This document shows positions 1-9,147 of a stretch of 64,000 nucleotides of DNA, piece after piece. The stretch spans positions 124,001 through 188,000 of the forward strand of contig NZ_NIXN01000006.1 of NCBI RefSeq assembly GCF_002807055.1, given 5' to 3'. Numbering within the stretch: position 1 is the first letter of the stretch; every line of letters starts with the position of its first letter. The translations under genes were made by a program, and so were the position numbers. Source of the stretch: Confluentibacter citreus (lineage in GTDB: Bacteria > Bacteroidota > Bacteroidia > Flavobacteriales > Flavobacteriaceae). The notes under the pieces are model-generated. The model was given only the letters and a program-made list of their open reading frames with translations, did not search any database and was not told the DNA's origin.

Positions 1-544
1 GGTCACCACCAATACCAATAGCTGTAGTAATTCCAAGACCTTGTTTTACAACTTGGTCCGCCGCTTCATAAGTCAATGTCCCTGATTTAGAAACAATACC
101 TACATTCCCTTTTTTGAATACGAAACCTGGCATGATACCCACTTTAGCTTCTCCTGGCGTAATAACCCCTGGACAATTAGGACCTATCAAACGACAATCT
201 TTACCTTTTATATATTCAGCAGCTGTAATCATGTCCGCTACAGGAATACCTTCTGTAATAGTAATAATCACTTTAATCCCAGCATCCGCAGCTTCCATAA
301 TGGCATCTGCAGCAAAGGCTGGTGGAACAAAAATAATAGTAGTATCTGCACCCGCTTTTTGAACAGCTTCTAAAACCGTATCAAAAACAGGTCGGTCTAA
401 ATGTGTTTGACCACCTTTGCCAGGCGTAACGCCACCCACAACATTGGTTCCATACTCAATCATTTGACTTGCATGGAATGTTCCTTCACTACCTGTAAAT
501 CCTTGTACTATTATTTTTGAATCTTTGTTTACTAAAACACTCAT
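1..544 (-). CDS. sucD: Succinyl-CoA ligase alpha subunit, N-terminal part
   Basis: Translating the minus strand from the ATG at 542-544 gives about 181 residues, running off the left edge of the window, beginning [20 protein letters not shown]. The [11 protein letters not shown] loop is the CoA-binding Rossmann motif of SucD, followed by the family stretches GGVTPGKGG and [12 protein letters not shown]. The enzyme interconverts succinyl-CoA and succinate with nucleotide phosphorylation in the TCA cycle, as an alpha-beta complex. The active-site phosphohistidine lies in the C-terminal third, outside this window, so completeness cannot be judged. A TAnnTTTG box lies just upstream. Identification is firm. 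Confidence 0.96.
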   Translation of the reverse strand, partial: MSVLVNKDSKIIVQGFTGSEGTFHASQMIEYGTNVVGGVTPGKGGQTHLDRPVFDTVLEAVQKAGADTTIIFVPPAFAADAIMEAADAGIKVIITITEGIPVADMITAAEYIKGKDCRLIGPNCPGVITPGEAKVGIMPGFVFKKGNVGIVSKSGTLTYEAADQVVKQGLGITTAIGIGGD

Positions 545-575
545 TTTGTATTGTTTTTTTTTAAATAAAGCAGTG

Positions 576-583
576 CAAAAATA
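576..583 (-). promoter_or_regulatory. Candidate -7 box for sucD
   Basis: The minus strand reads TATTTTTG, matching the Bacteroidetes -7 consensus TAnnTTTG, 31 nt upstream of the sucD ATG. No convincing -33 TTTG is seen at the usual 19-21 nt spacing, so the call rests on the -7 element and its position. Confidence 0.4.
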
Positions 584-606
584 CTTTATTGTGGTTAGTT
601 TTCTGT

Positions 607-1551
607 TTAAATTTTGTTATTTTTTTTAATTTGATTTAAAATGTCCGGTATCTGTTTGATGGATGCCATTTCTTTTAACTCTGTTCGCGCTTCTTGTGCT
701 GGCGTTCCCCAATAGGTTTTATTTCCTTCCAATGATTTGCTGATGCCAGACTGTGCATGAACAACGGCTTTTTTTCCGATAGTGATACCACTAGTACAAC
801 CTACTTGCCCCCAAATAGTAACTTCATCTTCAACAACGACGCACCCAGCTATGCCGACTTGCGAGGCAATTAAACATTTTTTTCCAATGACTGTATCGTG
901 ACCTATTTGTATTAGATTATCTAATTTAGAACCTTCACCAATGATGGTATCACCAGTAACTCCTCTGTCTATGGTACAAGAAGCACCAATATCAACATTG
1001 TTTTCAATCACAACTCTTCCTCCTGATAATAACCTATCAAATCCTTCAGTCCGTTTTTTATAATAAAAAGCATTAGCTCCTAAAACTGTATTAGCATGAA
1101 TGGTTACATTATTTCCAATGACTGCATCATCATAAATACTGACGTTGGAATGAATCATGCAATTTTCTCCAATGACAACGTCATGACCTATAAAACAATT
1201 AGGTTGTATTACGGTGTTTTTTCCAATGATGGCAGATTCTGAAATGGATTTATTCGCTGATTGAAAAGGCTTAAAGTGATTGGTGAGTTTGTTAAAATCC
1301 CTAAACGGGTCATCACTAATAAGAAGTGCCTTCCCTTCTGGACATTCCACTTGTTTATTGATTAAAATAATGGTTGCTTTTGAATTTAAGGCTTTATCAT
1401 AATACTTAGGATGATCTACAAATACGATATCCCCAGATTCAACAACATGGATTTCGTTCATGCCGAAAACCGAAAAATCTTCATTGCCAATAAATTCACA
1501 ATCAATTAATTGTGCTATTTGTTTTAGGGTATGTGGTTTTGGAAACTTCAT
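607..1551 (-). CDS. LpxD-family hexapeptide acyltransferase paralogue
   Basis: A 314-residue protein with an N-terminal LpxD-like UDP-binding region (about residues 8-95) and a left-handed beta-helix of hexapeptide repeats (about 100-280). The catalytic-type histidine is kept (H218 in [11 protein letters not shown]). It differs from the nearby 342-residue LpxD: the substrate loop [13 protein letters not shown] is replaced by [13 protein letters not shown], and the C-terminal tail is shorter. By homology it should transfer an acyl group from acyl-ACP to an amino-sugar nucleotide. It ends a minus-strand block of lipid A genes downstream of efp. The precise substrate is unknown; annotating it simply as lpxD would hide that a second, more canonical LpxD is present. 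Confidence 0.85.
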   Translation of the reverse strand: MKFPKPHTLKQIAQLIDCEFIGNEDFSVFGMNEIHVVESGDIVFVDHPKYYDKALNSKATIILINKQVECPEGKALLISDDPFRDFNKLTNHFKPFQSANKSISESAIIGKNTVIQPNCFIGHDVVIGENCMIHSNVSIYDDAVIGNNVTIHANTVLGANAFYYKKRTEGFDRLLSGGRVVIENNVDIGASCTIDRGVTGDTIIGEGSKLDNLIQIGHDTVIGKKCLIASQVGIAGCVVVEDEVTIWGQVGCTSGITIGKKAVVHAQSGISKSLEGNKTYWGTPAQEARTELKEMASIKQIPDILNQIKKNNKI

Positions 1552-1558
1552 TTATAAT

Positions 1559-1614
1559 GTTTAATCGTTGAATCGTTGAACAGTTTAAACAAATAAACAA
1601 ATCAACGATTAAAC
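1559..1614. repeat. 13-bp inverted repeat between efp and the lpxD paralogue
   Basis: GTTTAATCGTTGA (1559-1571) and TCAACGATTAAAC (1602-1614) are perfect reverse complements separated by 30 nt; the left arm is followed by a second ATCGTTGA. The structure fills the 65-nt gap between the two genes. There is no clear U-tract, so a terminator is not supported; a dispersed-repeat remnant or an mRNA-stability hairpin is possible. Confidence 0.6.
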
Positions 1615-1616
1615 TT

Positions 1617-2183
1617 TTACTCTTTTACGCGTTCTTTATAAGTTCCTTTTTCGGTTTCAACCTTAATTTTATCACCTTCATTGATAAACAAAGGCACATT
1701 TATGATGGCGCCAGTTTCAACAGTCGCTGGCTTGGTGGCGTTTGTAGCCGTGTTGCCTTTAACACCAGGTTCGGTAGCGGTGACTTCCAAAATAACGCTG
1801 GCAGGCATTTCTACTGAAAGGGGCATATTATCCTCAGTATTAATAATGACGGTGACTACTTCTCCTTCTTTCATGAGCTGGGGATTATCAAGCGCAGATT
1901 CACGTAATTGAATTTGACTAAAATCCTCTGTATTCATAAAATGATAGTATTCGCCATCGTTATATAAAAATTGGAATTTATGGGTCTCTACACGAACATC
2001 TTCCAATTTATGCCCTGCAGAAAAGGTATTGTCCAATACTTTTCCATTAGTTACACTTCGCATTTTTGTTCTTACAAACGCTGGTCCTTTACCTGGTTTT
2101 ACGTGTAAAAATTCAATTATTTTATATATATCATTGTTGTAGCGGATGCATAATCCGTTTCTAATATCACTAGTAGTTGCCAT
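1617..2183 (-). CDS. efp: Elongation factor P
   Basis: The protein has 188 residues, the normal EF-P length, with the three beta-barrel domains (KOW-like N domain, central OB, C-terminal OB). EF-P enters the ribosomal E site and relieves stalling at polyproline stretches. The tip loop reads HVKPGKGPAF, and K32 corresponds to the lysine that is modified in many bacteria. Here it is followed by GP rather than GQ. It lies 4 nt downstream of lpxA and is probably co-transcribed with the lipid A genes, an arrangement I associate with Bacteroidetes. Confidence 0.97.
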   Translation of the reverse strand: MATTSDIRNGLCIRYNNDIYKIIEFLHVKPGKGPAFVRTKMRSVTNGKVLDNTFSAGHKLEDVRVETHKFQFLYNDGEYYHFMNTEDFSQIQLRESALDNPQLMKEGEVVTVIINTEDNMPLSVEMPASVILEVTATEPGVKGNTATNATKPATVETGAIINVPLFINEGDKIKVETEKGTYKERVKE

Positions 2184-2187
2184 ATAA

Positions 2188-2973
2188 TTAATTTGATTTA
2201 AAATATCCTTTCATAATACCGCGATGCGAATTTTTGATGAATTGAAGAATTTCATCACGCTCTGGTGTTGCCTCCATTTCGGCTTCAATAATTTCTGAAG
2301 CTTGGGTGTTGTTATAATGTTTTTGGTAGAGAATTCTGTATATATTTTGAATCTCCCTTATTTTTTCTGTGCTATAACCACGTCTTCTCAACCCAACAGA
2401 GTTGATACCAACATAAGATAATGGCTCGCGTGCTGCTTTTACATAAGGAGGCACATCCTTCCTTACCAACGATCCGCCAGTTACAAAGGCATGATTACCA
2501 ACGGAACAAAATTGATGTACGGCCACCATACCCGCTAAAACAACATAATCGCCTATAGTGATGTGTCCTGCCAATGTAGTATTATTTGAAAAAATGCAAT
2601 TGTTTCCAACGATACAATCATGAGCAATATGGCAATACGCCATAATCAAACAATTATCGCCAATAACGGTTTTCATTCTATCGGAAGTTCCTCTGTTAAT
2701 GGTGACGCATTCCCGAATGGTTACATTGTCACCTATTTCAACGGTGGTGTCTTCATCGTTATATTTTAAATCCTGAGGTATCGCAGAAATGATAGCACCT
2801 GGGAAAATATTACAATTTTTTCCAATTCTAGCACCTTCCATAATAGTTACATTACTACCAATCCAAGTGCCTTCTTCAATTTTTACATTATTATGAATGG
2901 TCGTAAAAGGTTCTATAACAACATTTTTTGCAATTTTTGCACCTGGGTGCACATATGCTAGAGGTTGATTCAT
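2188..2973 (-). CDS. lpxA: UDP-N-acetylglucosamine O-acyltransferase
   Basis: LpxA is the first enzyme of lipid A synthesis: it moves a 3-hydroxyacyl chain from ACP to the 3-OH of UDP-GlcNAc in the cytoplasm. The 261-residue protein is full length (E. coli 262). It has a left-handed beta-helix of hexapeptide repeats from about residue 5 to 185 and a helical C-terminal domain. CHIAHDC carries H118, matching the catalytic H125 of E. coli. It sits between lpxC/fabZ (51-nt gap) and efp (4-nt gap) on the minus strand. Confidence 0.97.
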   Translation of the reverse strand: MNQPLAYVHPGAKIAKNVVIEPFTTIHNNVKIEEGTWIGSNVTIMEGARIGKNCNIFPGAIISAIPQDLKYNDEDTTVEIGDNVTIRECVTINRGTSDRMKTVIGDNCLIMAYCHIAHDCIVGNNCIFSNNTTLAGHITIGDYVVLAGMVAVHQFCSVGNHAFVTGGSLVRKDVPPYVKAAREPLSYVGINSVGLRRRGYSTEKIREIQNIYRILYQKHYNNTQASEIIEAEMEATPERDEILQFIKNSHRGIMKGYFKSN

Positions 2974-3024
2974 TTCTTATTTTTTATTTTATTTAAGTGT
3001 GAAATGTTAGCAAACATATAATAA

Positions 3025-4431
3025 TTATTTCACTTTAGAAATTTGTGCCATTAGTTCCGCTTCCGCACATAATTTTCCATTTGCATAGGCATACCCTTGC
3101 ATATGGCAAATACCACGACGTATGGGGGTGATTAAACTGCATTTAAATATTAAAACATCACCTGGAACCACTTTTTGTTTAAACTTAACATTATCCATTT
3201 TCATAAAAAACGTTAAATAATTTTCTGGATCTGGCACGGTGTTTAATACTAAAATACCACCCGTTTGAGCCATGGCTTCCACAATTAAAACACCTGGCAT
3301 TACTGGAGCTCCTGGAAAATGGCCTGCGAAAAACGATTCGTTCATGGTCACATTTTTTTGAGCTATCACGTGATTATCGGTCAGCTCAAAAACTTTGTCT
3401 ATTAACAAAAATGGTTGTCTGTGCGGCAACATGGCCATAATTTGAATGACATCCATTAATGGGGGCTGGTTCAAATCTATATTAGGAACATTATTGCGTT
3501 TTTCATTTTTTATGATTTTTGAAAGTTTTTTTGCAAACTGTGTATTAACAAAATGTCCTGGCTTGTTAGCAATAACTTTACCTCTAATTCGAGTACCTAC
3601 AAGTGCTAAATCCCCTAAAACATCCAGTAATTTATGTCTTGCTGCCTCATTTGGATAATGCAATGTGAGATTATCTAAAATACCATTTGGCTTCACTGCT
3701 ATGGAGTCTTTTTTAAAAGCTACTTTAAGTTTTTCCATGGTTTCAGGAGATAAAGGTTTATCTACATAAACAATGGCATTATTTAAATCACCCCCTTTTA
3801 TTAAACCATTTTGCAATAACATTTCAATTTCATGCAAAAAGCTAAAGGTTCTGGAATCAGAAATATCATTTTTAAAATCAGAAATCTGATTTAATGTAGC
3901 GTTTTGTGTTCCTAACACTTTTGTCCCAAAATCCACCATGGTGGTGATTTGATATTCTTTTGAAGGCATTACCAAAATTTCGCTTCCAGTGTCTTCGTCT
4001 GTATAAGAAACAACTTCTGTAACAACATATTCTTCCCTAAAATCATCTTGTTCTACAATGCCTGCCTTTTCAATAGCTTCAACAAAAAATTTGGAAGATC
4101 CATCCATAATAGGAGGTTCAGAAGCATTTAATTCAATAATAGCATTATCAATATCTAGACCCACCAAAGCGGCAAGGACGTGTTCTGATGTTTGAATGGT
4201 AACGCCATTTTTTTCTAAGCATGTGCCTCGTTGGGTATTTGTTACATAGGTTGCATCTGCTTCAATGATTGGAGATCCTTCTAAATCAACTCGTTTAAAA
4301 GCGAGTCCAAAGTTGGCTGGAGCTGGCTTGAAAGTTAATGTTACATTTTTACCGGTATGCAAGCCAACACCTGTTAAGGATGTTTCTTTAGATATTGTTT
4401 TCTGTTTTATTTCTGTACTAACTATTCCCAT
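3025..4431 (-). CDS. lpxC/fabZ: Bifunctional LpxC deacetylase / FabZ dehydratase
   Basis: This is one 468-residue polypeptide with two enzymes. Residues about 8-305 are LpxC, the zinc deacetylase committing to lipid A: H84 (SEHVLAAL), H266 and D270 ([11 protein letters not shown]) match the zinc ligands, and H293 (PGHFVN) the catalytic histidine. Residues about 322-468 are FabZ, the 3-hydroxyacyl-ACP dehydratase with a hot-dog fold: [10 protein letters not shown], and H371 (FAGHFPG) with E385 as catalytic pair. The two enzymes compete for the 3-hydroxyacyl-ACP pool, so a fusion fixes their ratio. Such fusions are known in Bacteroidetes. The start overlaps the end of lpxD by 14 nt. Confidence 0.97.
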   Translation of the reverse strand: MGIVSTEIKQKTISKETSLTGVGLHTGKNVTLTFKPAPANFGLAFKRVDLEGSPIIEADATYVTNTQRGTCLEKNGVTIQTSEHVLAALVGLDIDNAIIELNASEPPIMDGSSKFFVEAIEKAGIVEQDDFREEYVVTEVVSYTDEDTGSEILVMPSKEYQITTMVDFGTKVLGTQNATLNQISDFKNDISDSRTFSFLHEIEMLLQNGLIKGGDLNNAIVYVDKPLSPETMEKLKVAFKKDSIAVKPNGILDNLTLHYPNEAARHKLLDVLGDLALVGTRIRGKVIANKPGHFVNTQFAKKLSKIIKNEKRNNVPNIDLNQPPLMDVIQIMAMLPHRQPFLLIDKVFELTDNHVIAQKNVTMNESFFAGHFPGAPVMPGVLIVEAMAQTGGILVLNTVPDPENYLTFFMKMDNVKFKQKVVPGDVLIFKCSLITPIRRGICHMQGYAYANGKLCAEAELMAQISKVK

Positions 4432-5446
4432 TTATCTTTTTTTCTAAATCATCAATATTTTTAACAATCTTAGGTAAATTTTTAAAATGCACATAGGATT
4501 TATTATAATCACTAAGAGAAAATGCTGGACTTCCTTGTATCATCTCATTATTTTTTATGTTTTTTCCAATGCCCGATTGTGCTTGAATTTTCACATTGTT
4601 GCCAATAGTAATATGACCAGCAATACCAACTTGCCCACCAATTAGGCAATTCTCTCCGATTTTGGCAGAACCCGCTATTCCAGTCTGGGCAGCGATAACG
4701 GTATTTTTGCCAATTTCTACATTGTGGGCTATATGAATTTGATTGTCTAACTTAACACCTTGCCTTATAATAGTAGAACCCAAAGTCGCTCGATCTATAG
4801 TTGTTGTTGCTCCAATATCAACATAATCTTCAATGATTACATTACCTATCTGAGGAATTTTACTGTAGCTTCCATCATCATTTGGTGCAAATCCGAACCC
4901 ATCGGCCCCTATAATAACGCCAGAATTTATAACACAATGATTCCCAATAACTGTATCTGCATAAATTTTCGCTCCAGAAAAAACAATGGTATTATTTCCA
5001 ATAGTAACATGATCCCCTATATAGGAGTTTGGAAATATTTTCACATTATCTCCTAAAGAAACATTTTCACCAATATATGAAAATGCACCAACATATATAT
5101 TCTTTCCATGGGTTGAGGAGCTTGATATAAATGAAGGCTGTTCCACCCCGTTTTTATTTAGCTTTACTGAATTGTAATATTCTAACACCTTTGAAAACGC
5201 CATGTAAGCATCATCAACTTTTATTAGTGTCGTTTTAATCCCGTTTTCTGGAACAAATGTTCTGTTAACGATGGTTATTGACGCGTTGGTAGAATATATA
5301 TAGTGCTTATATTTTGGATTGGACAGAAAGGTGAGAGAGCCCTCTATACCTTCTTCTATTTTTGATAATTTAGAAACTTCAACATCTGGGTTTCCTACGA
5401 CATCACCTTCTAAAATCCCCGCTATTTGTTGTGCTGTAAATTTCAC
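4418..5446 (-). CDS. lpxD: UDP-3-O-acylglucosamine N-acyltransferase
   Basis: LpxD adds the second 3-hydroxyacyl chain at the 2-amino group of UDP-3-O-acyl-glucosamine. The 342-residue length matches the family (E. coli 341). An N-terminal uridine-binding domain (about 1-100) precedes a hexapeptide beta-helix (about 105-310) and a short helical tail. [12 protein letters not shown] holds H241, aligned with E. coli H239, and the [13 protein letters not shown] loop is canonical. It is the first gene of the tightly packed lipid A block and overlaps lpxC/fabZ by 14 nt, implying translational coupling. Confidence 0.96.
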   Translation of the reverse strand: MKFTAQQIAGILEGDVVGNPDVEVSKLSKIEEGIEGSLTFLSNPKYKHYIYSTNASITIVNRTFVPENGIKTTLIKVDDAYMAFSKVLEYYNSVKLNKNGVEQPSFISSSSTHGKNIYVGAFSYIGENVSLGDNVKIFPNSYIGDHVTIGNNTIVFSGAKIYADTVIGNHCVINSGVIIGADGFGFAPNDDGSYSKIPQIGNVIIEDYVDIGATTTIDRATLGSTIIRQGVKLDNQIHIAHNVEIGKNTVIAAQTGIAGSAKIGENCLIGGQVGIAGHITIGNNVKIQAQSGIGKNIKNNEMIQGSPAFSLSDYNKSYVHFKNLPKIVKNIDDLEKKINGNS

Positions 5447-5485
5447 AAGCTTAATCTTTATTTTTTTTCGTTATAATGAATCTCG

Positions 5486-5493
5486 CAAAAATA
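5486..5493 (-). promoter_or_regulatory. Candidate -7 box for the lpxD operon
   Basis: The minus strand reads TATTTTTG, 40 nt upstream of the lpxD ATG in a 58-nt gap after the HD-domain gene. It matches TAnnTTTG; no clear -33 element. Confidence 0.4.
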
Positions 5494-5504
5494 GGAAAAA
5501 TGTA

Positions 5505-6731
5505 CTAAAGTTTTTCTTTAGGATAACATATATAATATTTTGTAATAGGTTTAGCCAAAGCTTTTACATTTAATTGATCGGATGCCTTTACAATATCTTC
5601 TATTTTTCCTGATTTATGTAATATGTTAATTTTGTGATGATTGAGTTGATAGGCTTGGTTGGAAATTTCCCCGGTGAACACAAAATATTTGGCCTCGCTT
5701 TCAGATATATTGTATATATTTATTAGGTGTTGAAGGTGTATTTTTAAATCTTCTTCCTTTATTTTTTTGTTCTTAAGTTTAATTTTTAACAAATTTCTAT
5801 TGATTATCATTTCAGATAAATGACTTAAAACAAAGTCATGATGATGTTGCCATTCCTTTAATGCCGAAATAACATCATAATCATCTAGACCAGAAAATAT
5901 ATTCAATGTCTCTTCATTAAAATTTTCAAAAGAAATCTCATTATCCAAAAAATACTGTAGCGTTCTACTGGTATTCAGTTTTTCAACTTTATTCAGTTCT
6001 TTGGCGCGCTGTAAAGCTCTAATCAACAATTGTTCTGCGGCTATTCCTGTTTTATGAAGATACACTTGCCAATACATAAAGCGTCTAGCGTTAATAAATT
6101 TCTCAACACTGTAAATGCCTTTTTCTTCAATGACCAGTTTATCGCCAACCACGTTTAACATGGTAATTAGCCGCTCGCTATTGATATTACCTTCTGCAAC
6201 ACCTGTATAAAAACTATCGCGTTTTAAATAATCTGCCCTATCCATATCCAATTGTCCAGAAATAAGTTCGCACATAAATGGTCTAGGATATTCACCTTTA
6301 AAAATCTGGATAGCAAGCGTTAAACTTGAGTTAAATTCAGTATTCAATTGCTCCATAAATAAGAGGGAAATCTGCTCGTGAGATACATTATTTACAATAC
6401 TATGTTCCATAGCATGGGAAAAAGGTCCATGTCCAATATCGTGCAACAATATAGCCGCATAAAGTGCCCCTTCTTCTTCTTCTGAAATGCTAACTCCTTT
6501 AAAGCGAAGTATATTAACAACTTGTTGCATCAAATGAACACACCCAATGGCATGATGGAAACGTGTGTGGTGAGCCCCAGGATATACCAAATACGACATT
6601 CCCATTTGGGTAATTCGTCGTAAGCGTTGAAAATACTTATGTTGAATTAAATCAAAGATTAGAGAATTTGGAATGGTAATAAATCCGTAAATTGGGTCGT
6701 TTAATATTTTGAGTTTGTTATTAGTCGGCAA
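5505..6731 (-). CDS. HD-domain phosphohydrolase (SAMHD1/dGTPase-like)
   Basis: This 408-residue protein belongs to the family of HD phosphohydrolases that resemble dNTP triphosphohydrolases and SAMHD1. The metal site is visible as H59/H60 in TRFHHAIG, H97-D98 in ILLHDIGHGPFSH, and a later aspartate in QLDMDRADYLKRD. These enzymes remove phosphate or triphosphate from nucleotides; the substrate here cannot be read from sequence. There is no signal peptide, so it acts in the cytoplasm. It is transcribed toward lpxD and divergently from porX, with 36 nt between the start codons. Confidence 0.85.
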   Translation of the reverse strand: MPTNNKLKILNDPIYGFITIPNSLIFDLIQHKYFQRLRRITQMGMSYLVYPGAHHTRFHHAIGCVHLMQQVVNILRFKGVSISEEEEGALYAAILLHDIGHGPFSHAMEHSIVNNVSHEQISLLFMEQLNTEFNSSLTLAIQIFKGEYPRPFMCELISGQLDMDRADYLKRDSFYTGVAEGNINSERLITMLNVVGDKLVIEEKGIYSVEKFINARRFMYWQVYLHKTGIAAEQLLIRALQRAKELNKVEKLNTSRTLQYFLDNEISFENFNEETLNIFSGLDDYDVISALKEWQHHHDFVLSHLSEMIINRNLLKIKLKNKKIKEEDLKIHLQHLINIYNISESEAKYFVFTGEISNQAYQLNHHKINILHKSGKIEDIVKASDQLNVKALAKPITKYYICYPKEKL

Positions 6732-6758
6732 ACTTTAATTTTTAATTAATTATACAAA

Positions 6759-6766
6759 CAAATATA
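6759..6766 (-). promoter_or_regulatory. Candidate -7 box for the HD-domain gene
   Basis: The minus strand reads TATATTTG, a full TAnnTTTG match, 28 nt upstream of the HD-domain ATG. It lies within the 36-nt gap to porX, so the two divergent transcripts must use overlapping control DNA. Confidence 0.45.
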
Positions 6767-6767
6767 C

Positions 6768-8321
6768 ATGAATAACATAAATATACTTTGGGTTGATGAT
6801 GAAATTGATTTGCTAAAACCACACATTTTGTTTCTAGAGAAAAAAAACTATACCGTAACAACTTGTAAAAGTGGTACCGAGGCCATAGATATTCTGGAGG
6901 ATACGAATTTCGATATTGTTTTTTTAGATGAAAATATGCCTGGTTTAACAGGTTTGGAGACTTTAAATGAAATTAAAGAACGAAGGGACAACTTGCCTGT
7001 TGTTATGATTACAAAAAGTGAAGAAGAATATATTATGGAAGAAGCTATTGGCAATAAAATAGCTGATTACCTCATAAAGCCCGTAAACCCAAATCAGATT
7101 CTATTAAGTTTAAAAAAGAATTTGGATCATTCTAGATTGGTTTCCGAGAAAACCACCTCCAACTATCAGCAGGAATTTAGAAAAATAGCTATGGAATTGT
7201 CTATGGTAAATACCTTTGAAGAATGGGTTAATTTGTACCAAAAGCTTATTTATTGGGAAATTCAGCTTGAAGATATTGAAGACGTTGGCATGGCTGAAAT
7301 TTTAGAATCCCAAAAAACCGAGGCTAATACGCAATTTGGCAAATATATAGAGAAAAATTATTTCAAATGGTTTGAAGGAAAAGCTGATGCACCGGTGATG
7401 TCCCATACTCTTTTTAAAGAAAAAGTAGTTCCTGAACTCAGCAAAAAACAACCAACGCTTTTAGTAATAGTAGATAATTTACGATACGACCAATGGAAAG
7501 TTTTTGAACCTATCATCAATAACTATTACAAAAAAGAAAAGGAAGATGCTTTTTTCAGCATTTTACCAACGGCGACCCAATATGCCAGAAATGCTATTTT
7601 TTCAGGTTTGATGCCGAGTGATATGGAAAAATTATTTCCTAAATATTGGAGAAATGATCCAGATGAAGGTGGTAAAAACCTCTTTGAAGCCGAATTTTTA
7701 GAAACTCAAATGAAGCGACTTGGTTTAAATCATCTAACCCATGAATATCATAAAATAACCAATTTAAAGTCAGGAAAGAAATTACTGGAAAATTTCAAAT
7801 CTTTAAAAAACAATGATTTAACAGTTGTCGTTTATAATTTTGTTGATATGCTTTCTCACTCAAAAACAGAAATGGAGGTTGTGAAAGAATTAGCCGCAAA
7901 TGATAAAGCTTATCGTTCATTGACCCTTAGTTGGTTTAAAAATTCACCATTATTAGAGATGATCCATCAAGCCCAACTGTTAGGGTTTAAACTTATACTG
8001 ACTACCGATCATGGCACCATCAATGTCAAAAATCCATCAAAAGTTATTGGGGATAGGGATACCAGCTTAAATCTTCGATACAAAACGGGCAGGAGCTTGA
8101 GCTATGAATCAAAAGACGTTCTTGTTGCAAAAGACCCGAAAAGTATTCATTTACCTTCAATTACCATGAGCAGTTCCTTTATTTTTGCAAAAAATGATAT
8201 GTTTTTGGCATATCAAAATAACTATAACCATTATGTAAGTTATTATAGAAACACCTACCAACATGGTGGTATTTCTTTGGAAGAAATGATTATTCCTTTT
8301 GTTGTATTCAGTCCAAAATAA
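6768..8321 (+). CDS. porX: PorX-like response regulator with PglZ domain
   Basis: The 517-residue protein has an N-terminal receiver domain (about 1-120: acidic D10-D11, phospho-acceptor D54 in FLDENMPG, lysine in YLIKPVN) and a C-terminal PglZ/alkaline-phosphatase-like domain. The latter shows VIVDNLRYDQW, LILTTDHGTINV and HGGISLEEMIIPF, the expected metal-binding surroundings. This is the architecture of PorX, which with the kinase PorY controls genes of the type IX secretion system in Bacteroidetes. No DNA-binding domain is present, consistent with PorX acting with a sigma factor. No other T9SS gene is in the window. tsaE follows after 69-90 nt. Confidence 0.92.
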   Translation: MNNINILWVDDEIDLLKPHILFLEKKNYTVTTCKSGTEAIDILEDTNFDIVFLDENMPGLTGLETLNEIKERRDNLPVVMITKSEEEYIMEEAIGNKIADYLIKPVNPNQILLSLKKNLDHSRLVSEKTTSNYQQEFRKIAMELSMVNTFEEWVNLYQKLIYWEIQLEDIEDVGMAEILESQKTEANTQFGKYIEKNYFKWFEGKADAPVMSHTLFKEKVVPELSKKQPTLLVIVDNLRYDQWKVFEPIINNYYKKEKEDAFFSILPTATQYARNAIFSGLMPSDMEKLFPKYWRNDPDEGGKNLFEAEFLETQMKRLGLNHLTHEYHKITNLKSGKKLLENFKSLKNNDLTVVVYNFVDMLSHSKTEMEVVKELAANDKAYRSLTLSWFKNSPLLEMIHQAQLLGFKLILTTDHGTINVKNPSKVIGDRDTSLNLRYKTGRSLSYESKDVLVAKDPKSIHLPSITMSSSFIFAKNDMFLAYQNNYNHYVSYYRNTYQHGGISLEEMIIPFVVFSPK

Positions 8322-8411
8322 TCCATGTAACGCAAAAAACATCGATAAAATACACCTTCTGTTAGTTTTATTTAAATTTTATTTATAATATTGTATTCAA
8401 ATTATATAACA

Positions 8412-8861
8412 TTGGAAATAATTTATAAAATTGAAAATATTAATGAGGTAGCACAACAACTCATCGCCAACGTAACAACCAAGACCTTATTGTTTTATGG
8501 TAATATGGGTGTTGGCAAAACAACATTGATCAAAGCAATTGTTAAATTACTAGGTAGTGATGATGATGTGAGTAGCCCCACATTTTCAATAGTTAATGAA
8601 TATGAAGCTTACAACACATTAATCTATCATTTCGATTTATATAGAATAAAAGATGTTGAAGAACTTTATAATGTCGGAATTGAAGATTATTTGTTTTCAG
8701 ATAATTGGTCCATTATAGAATGGCCAGAGAAAATTGAAAATATAGTATCAACAGATTATGATAGAATTGAATTGGAATTAAATTCTGATAATTCCAGAAC
8801 ATTAAAATTGAAACCAAAAAACGAATTTAACCTAAAAAATATGCAGAGCGGTAACCAATAA
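8412..8861 (+). CDS. tsaE: tRNA threonylcarbamoyladenosine biosynthesis ATPase TsaE
   Basis: TsaE is the ATPase partner of the TsaBD complex that makes the universal t6A37 modification of ANN-decoding tRNAs. A Walker A motif (GNMGVGKTTLIKA), SSPTFSIVNEY and FDLYRI are family signatures. No ATG is available near the 5' end: TTG codons at 8391 and 8412 are both possible. I chose 8412 because it gives the N-terminus MEIIYKI expected for the family, making 149 residues; starting at 8391 would add MYSNYIT. The sequence ends KNMQSGNQ. It sits downstream of porX in the same direction. Confidence 0.93.
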   Translation: MEIIYKIENINEVAQQLIANVTTKTLLFYGNMGVGKTTLIKAIVKLLGSDDDVSSPTFSIVNEYEAYNTLIYHFDLYRIKDVEELYNVGIEDYLFSDNWSIIEWPEKIENIVSTDYDRIELELNSDNSRTLKLKPKNEFNLKNMQSGNQ

Positions 8862-8980
8862 ACACTATTATGTCTTTAGATTTTGTGGCTTTTACGGAAA
8901 ACCCACAACTAAAATTTTAAAAATCAATGTTTTTAACATAATTTTAACATTTTAGAGCAAACAGCGATAGGGTCTTTATT

Positions 8981-8988
8981 TACATTTG
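8981..8988 (+). promoter_or_regulatory. Candidate -7 box for the 43-residue peptide gene
   Basis: TACATTTG matches TAnnTTTG and lies 27 nt before the ATG at 9016. It gives the small gene its own promoter, separate from tsaE 120 nt upstream. The flanking sequence is very AT-rich; no strong -33 TTTG is seen. Confidence 0.5.
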
Positions 8989-9015
8989 GGTATTAATTAA
9001 TTAATCCCTTAACAA

Positions 9016-9147
9016 ATGAAAACAAAAAAGTATTTAATCGCAATCGCAATCTTAGGAGGCTTATTGTTTACAGCTCAAGCAGTAAATGCTAGCCAAGATG
9101 GAGCTAAAATCGACAAAAACCAAATCCAGGTTCCAAAAAACGGATAA
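9016..9147 (+). CDS. Small secreted peptide precursor, 43 aa
   Basis: The ATG at 9016 opens 43 codons ending at TAA 9145-9147. The product has a textbook Sec signal peptide: basic MKTKKY, hydrophobic LIAIAILGGLLFTA, and a plausible cleavage after AVNA. That would release an 18-residue mature peptide, SQDGAKIDKNQIQVPKNG. Its promoter box is immediately upstream. The last 62 nt overlap, in another frame, the start of the downstream membrane-protein gene. The function is unknown; a secreted or periplasmic small protein or a signal-like peptide are both possible. Its reality is supported by the signal peptide and promoter, not by a known family. Confidence 0.65.
   Translation: MKTKKYLIAIAILGGLLFTAQAVNASQDGAKIDKNQIQVPKNG

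Noticed and set aside
114-362. Plus-strand open frame of 82 codons opposite sucD
   Set aside because: It is the antisense shadow of a well-supported coding sequence on the minus strand; no promoter or recognisable protein features.
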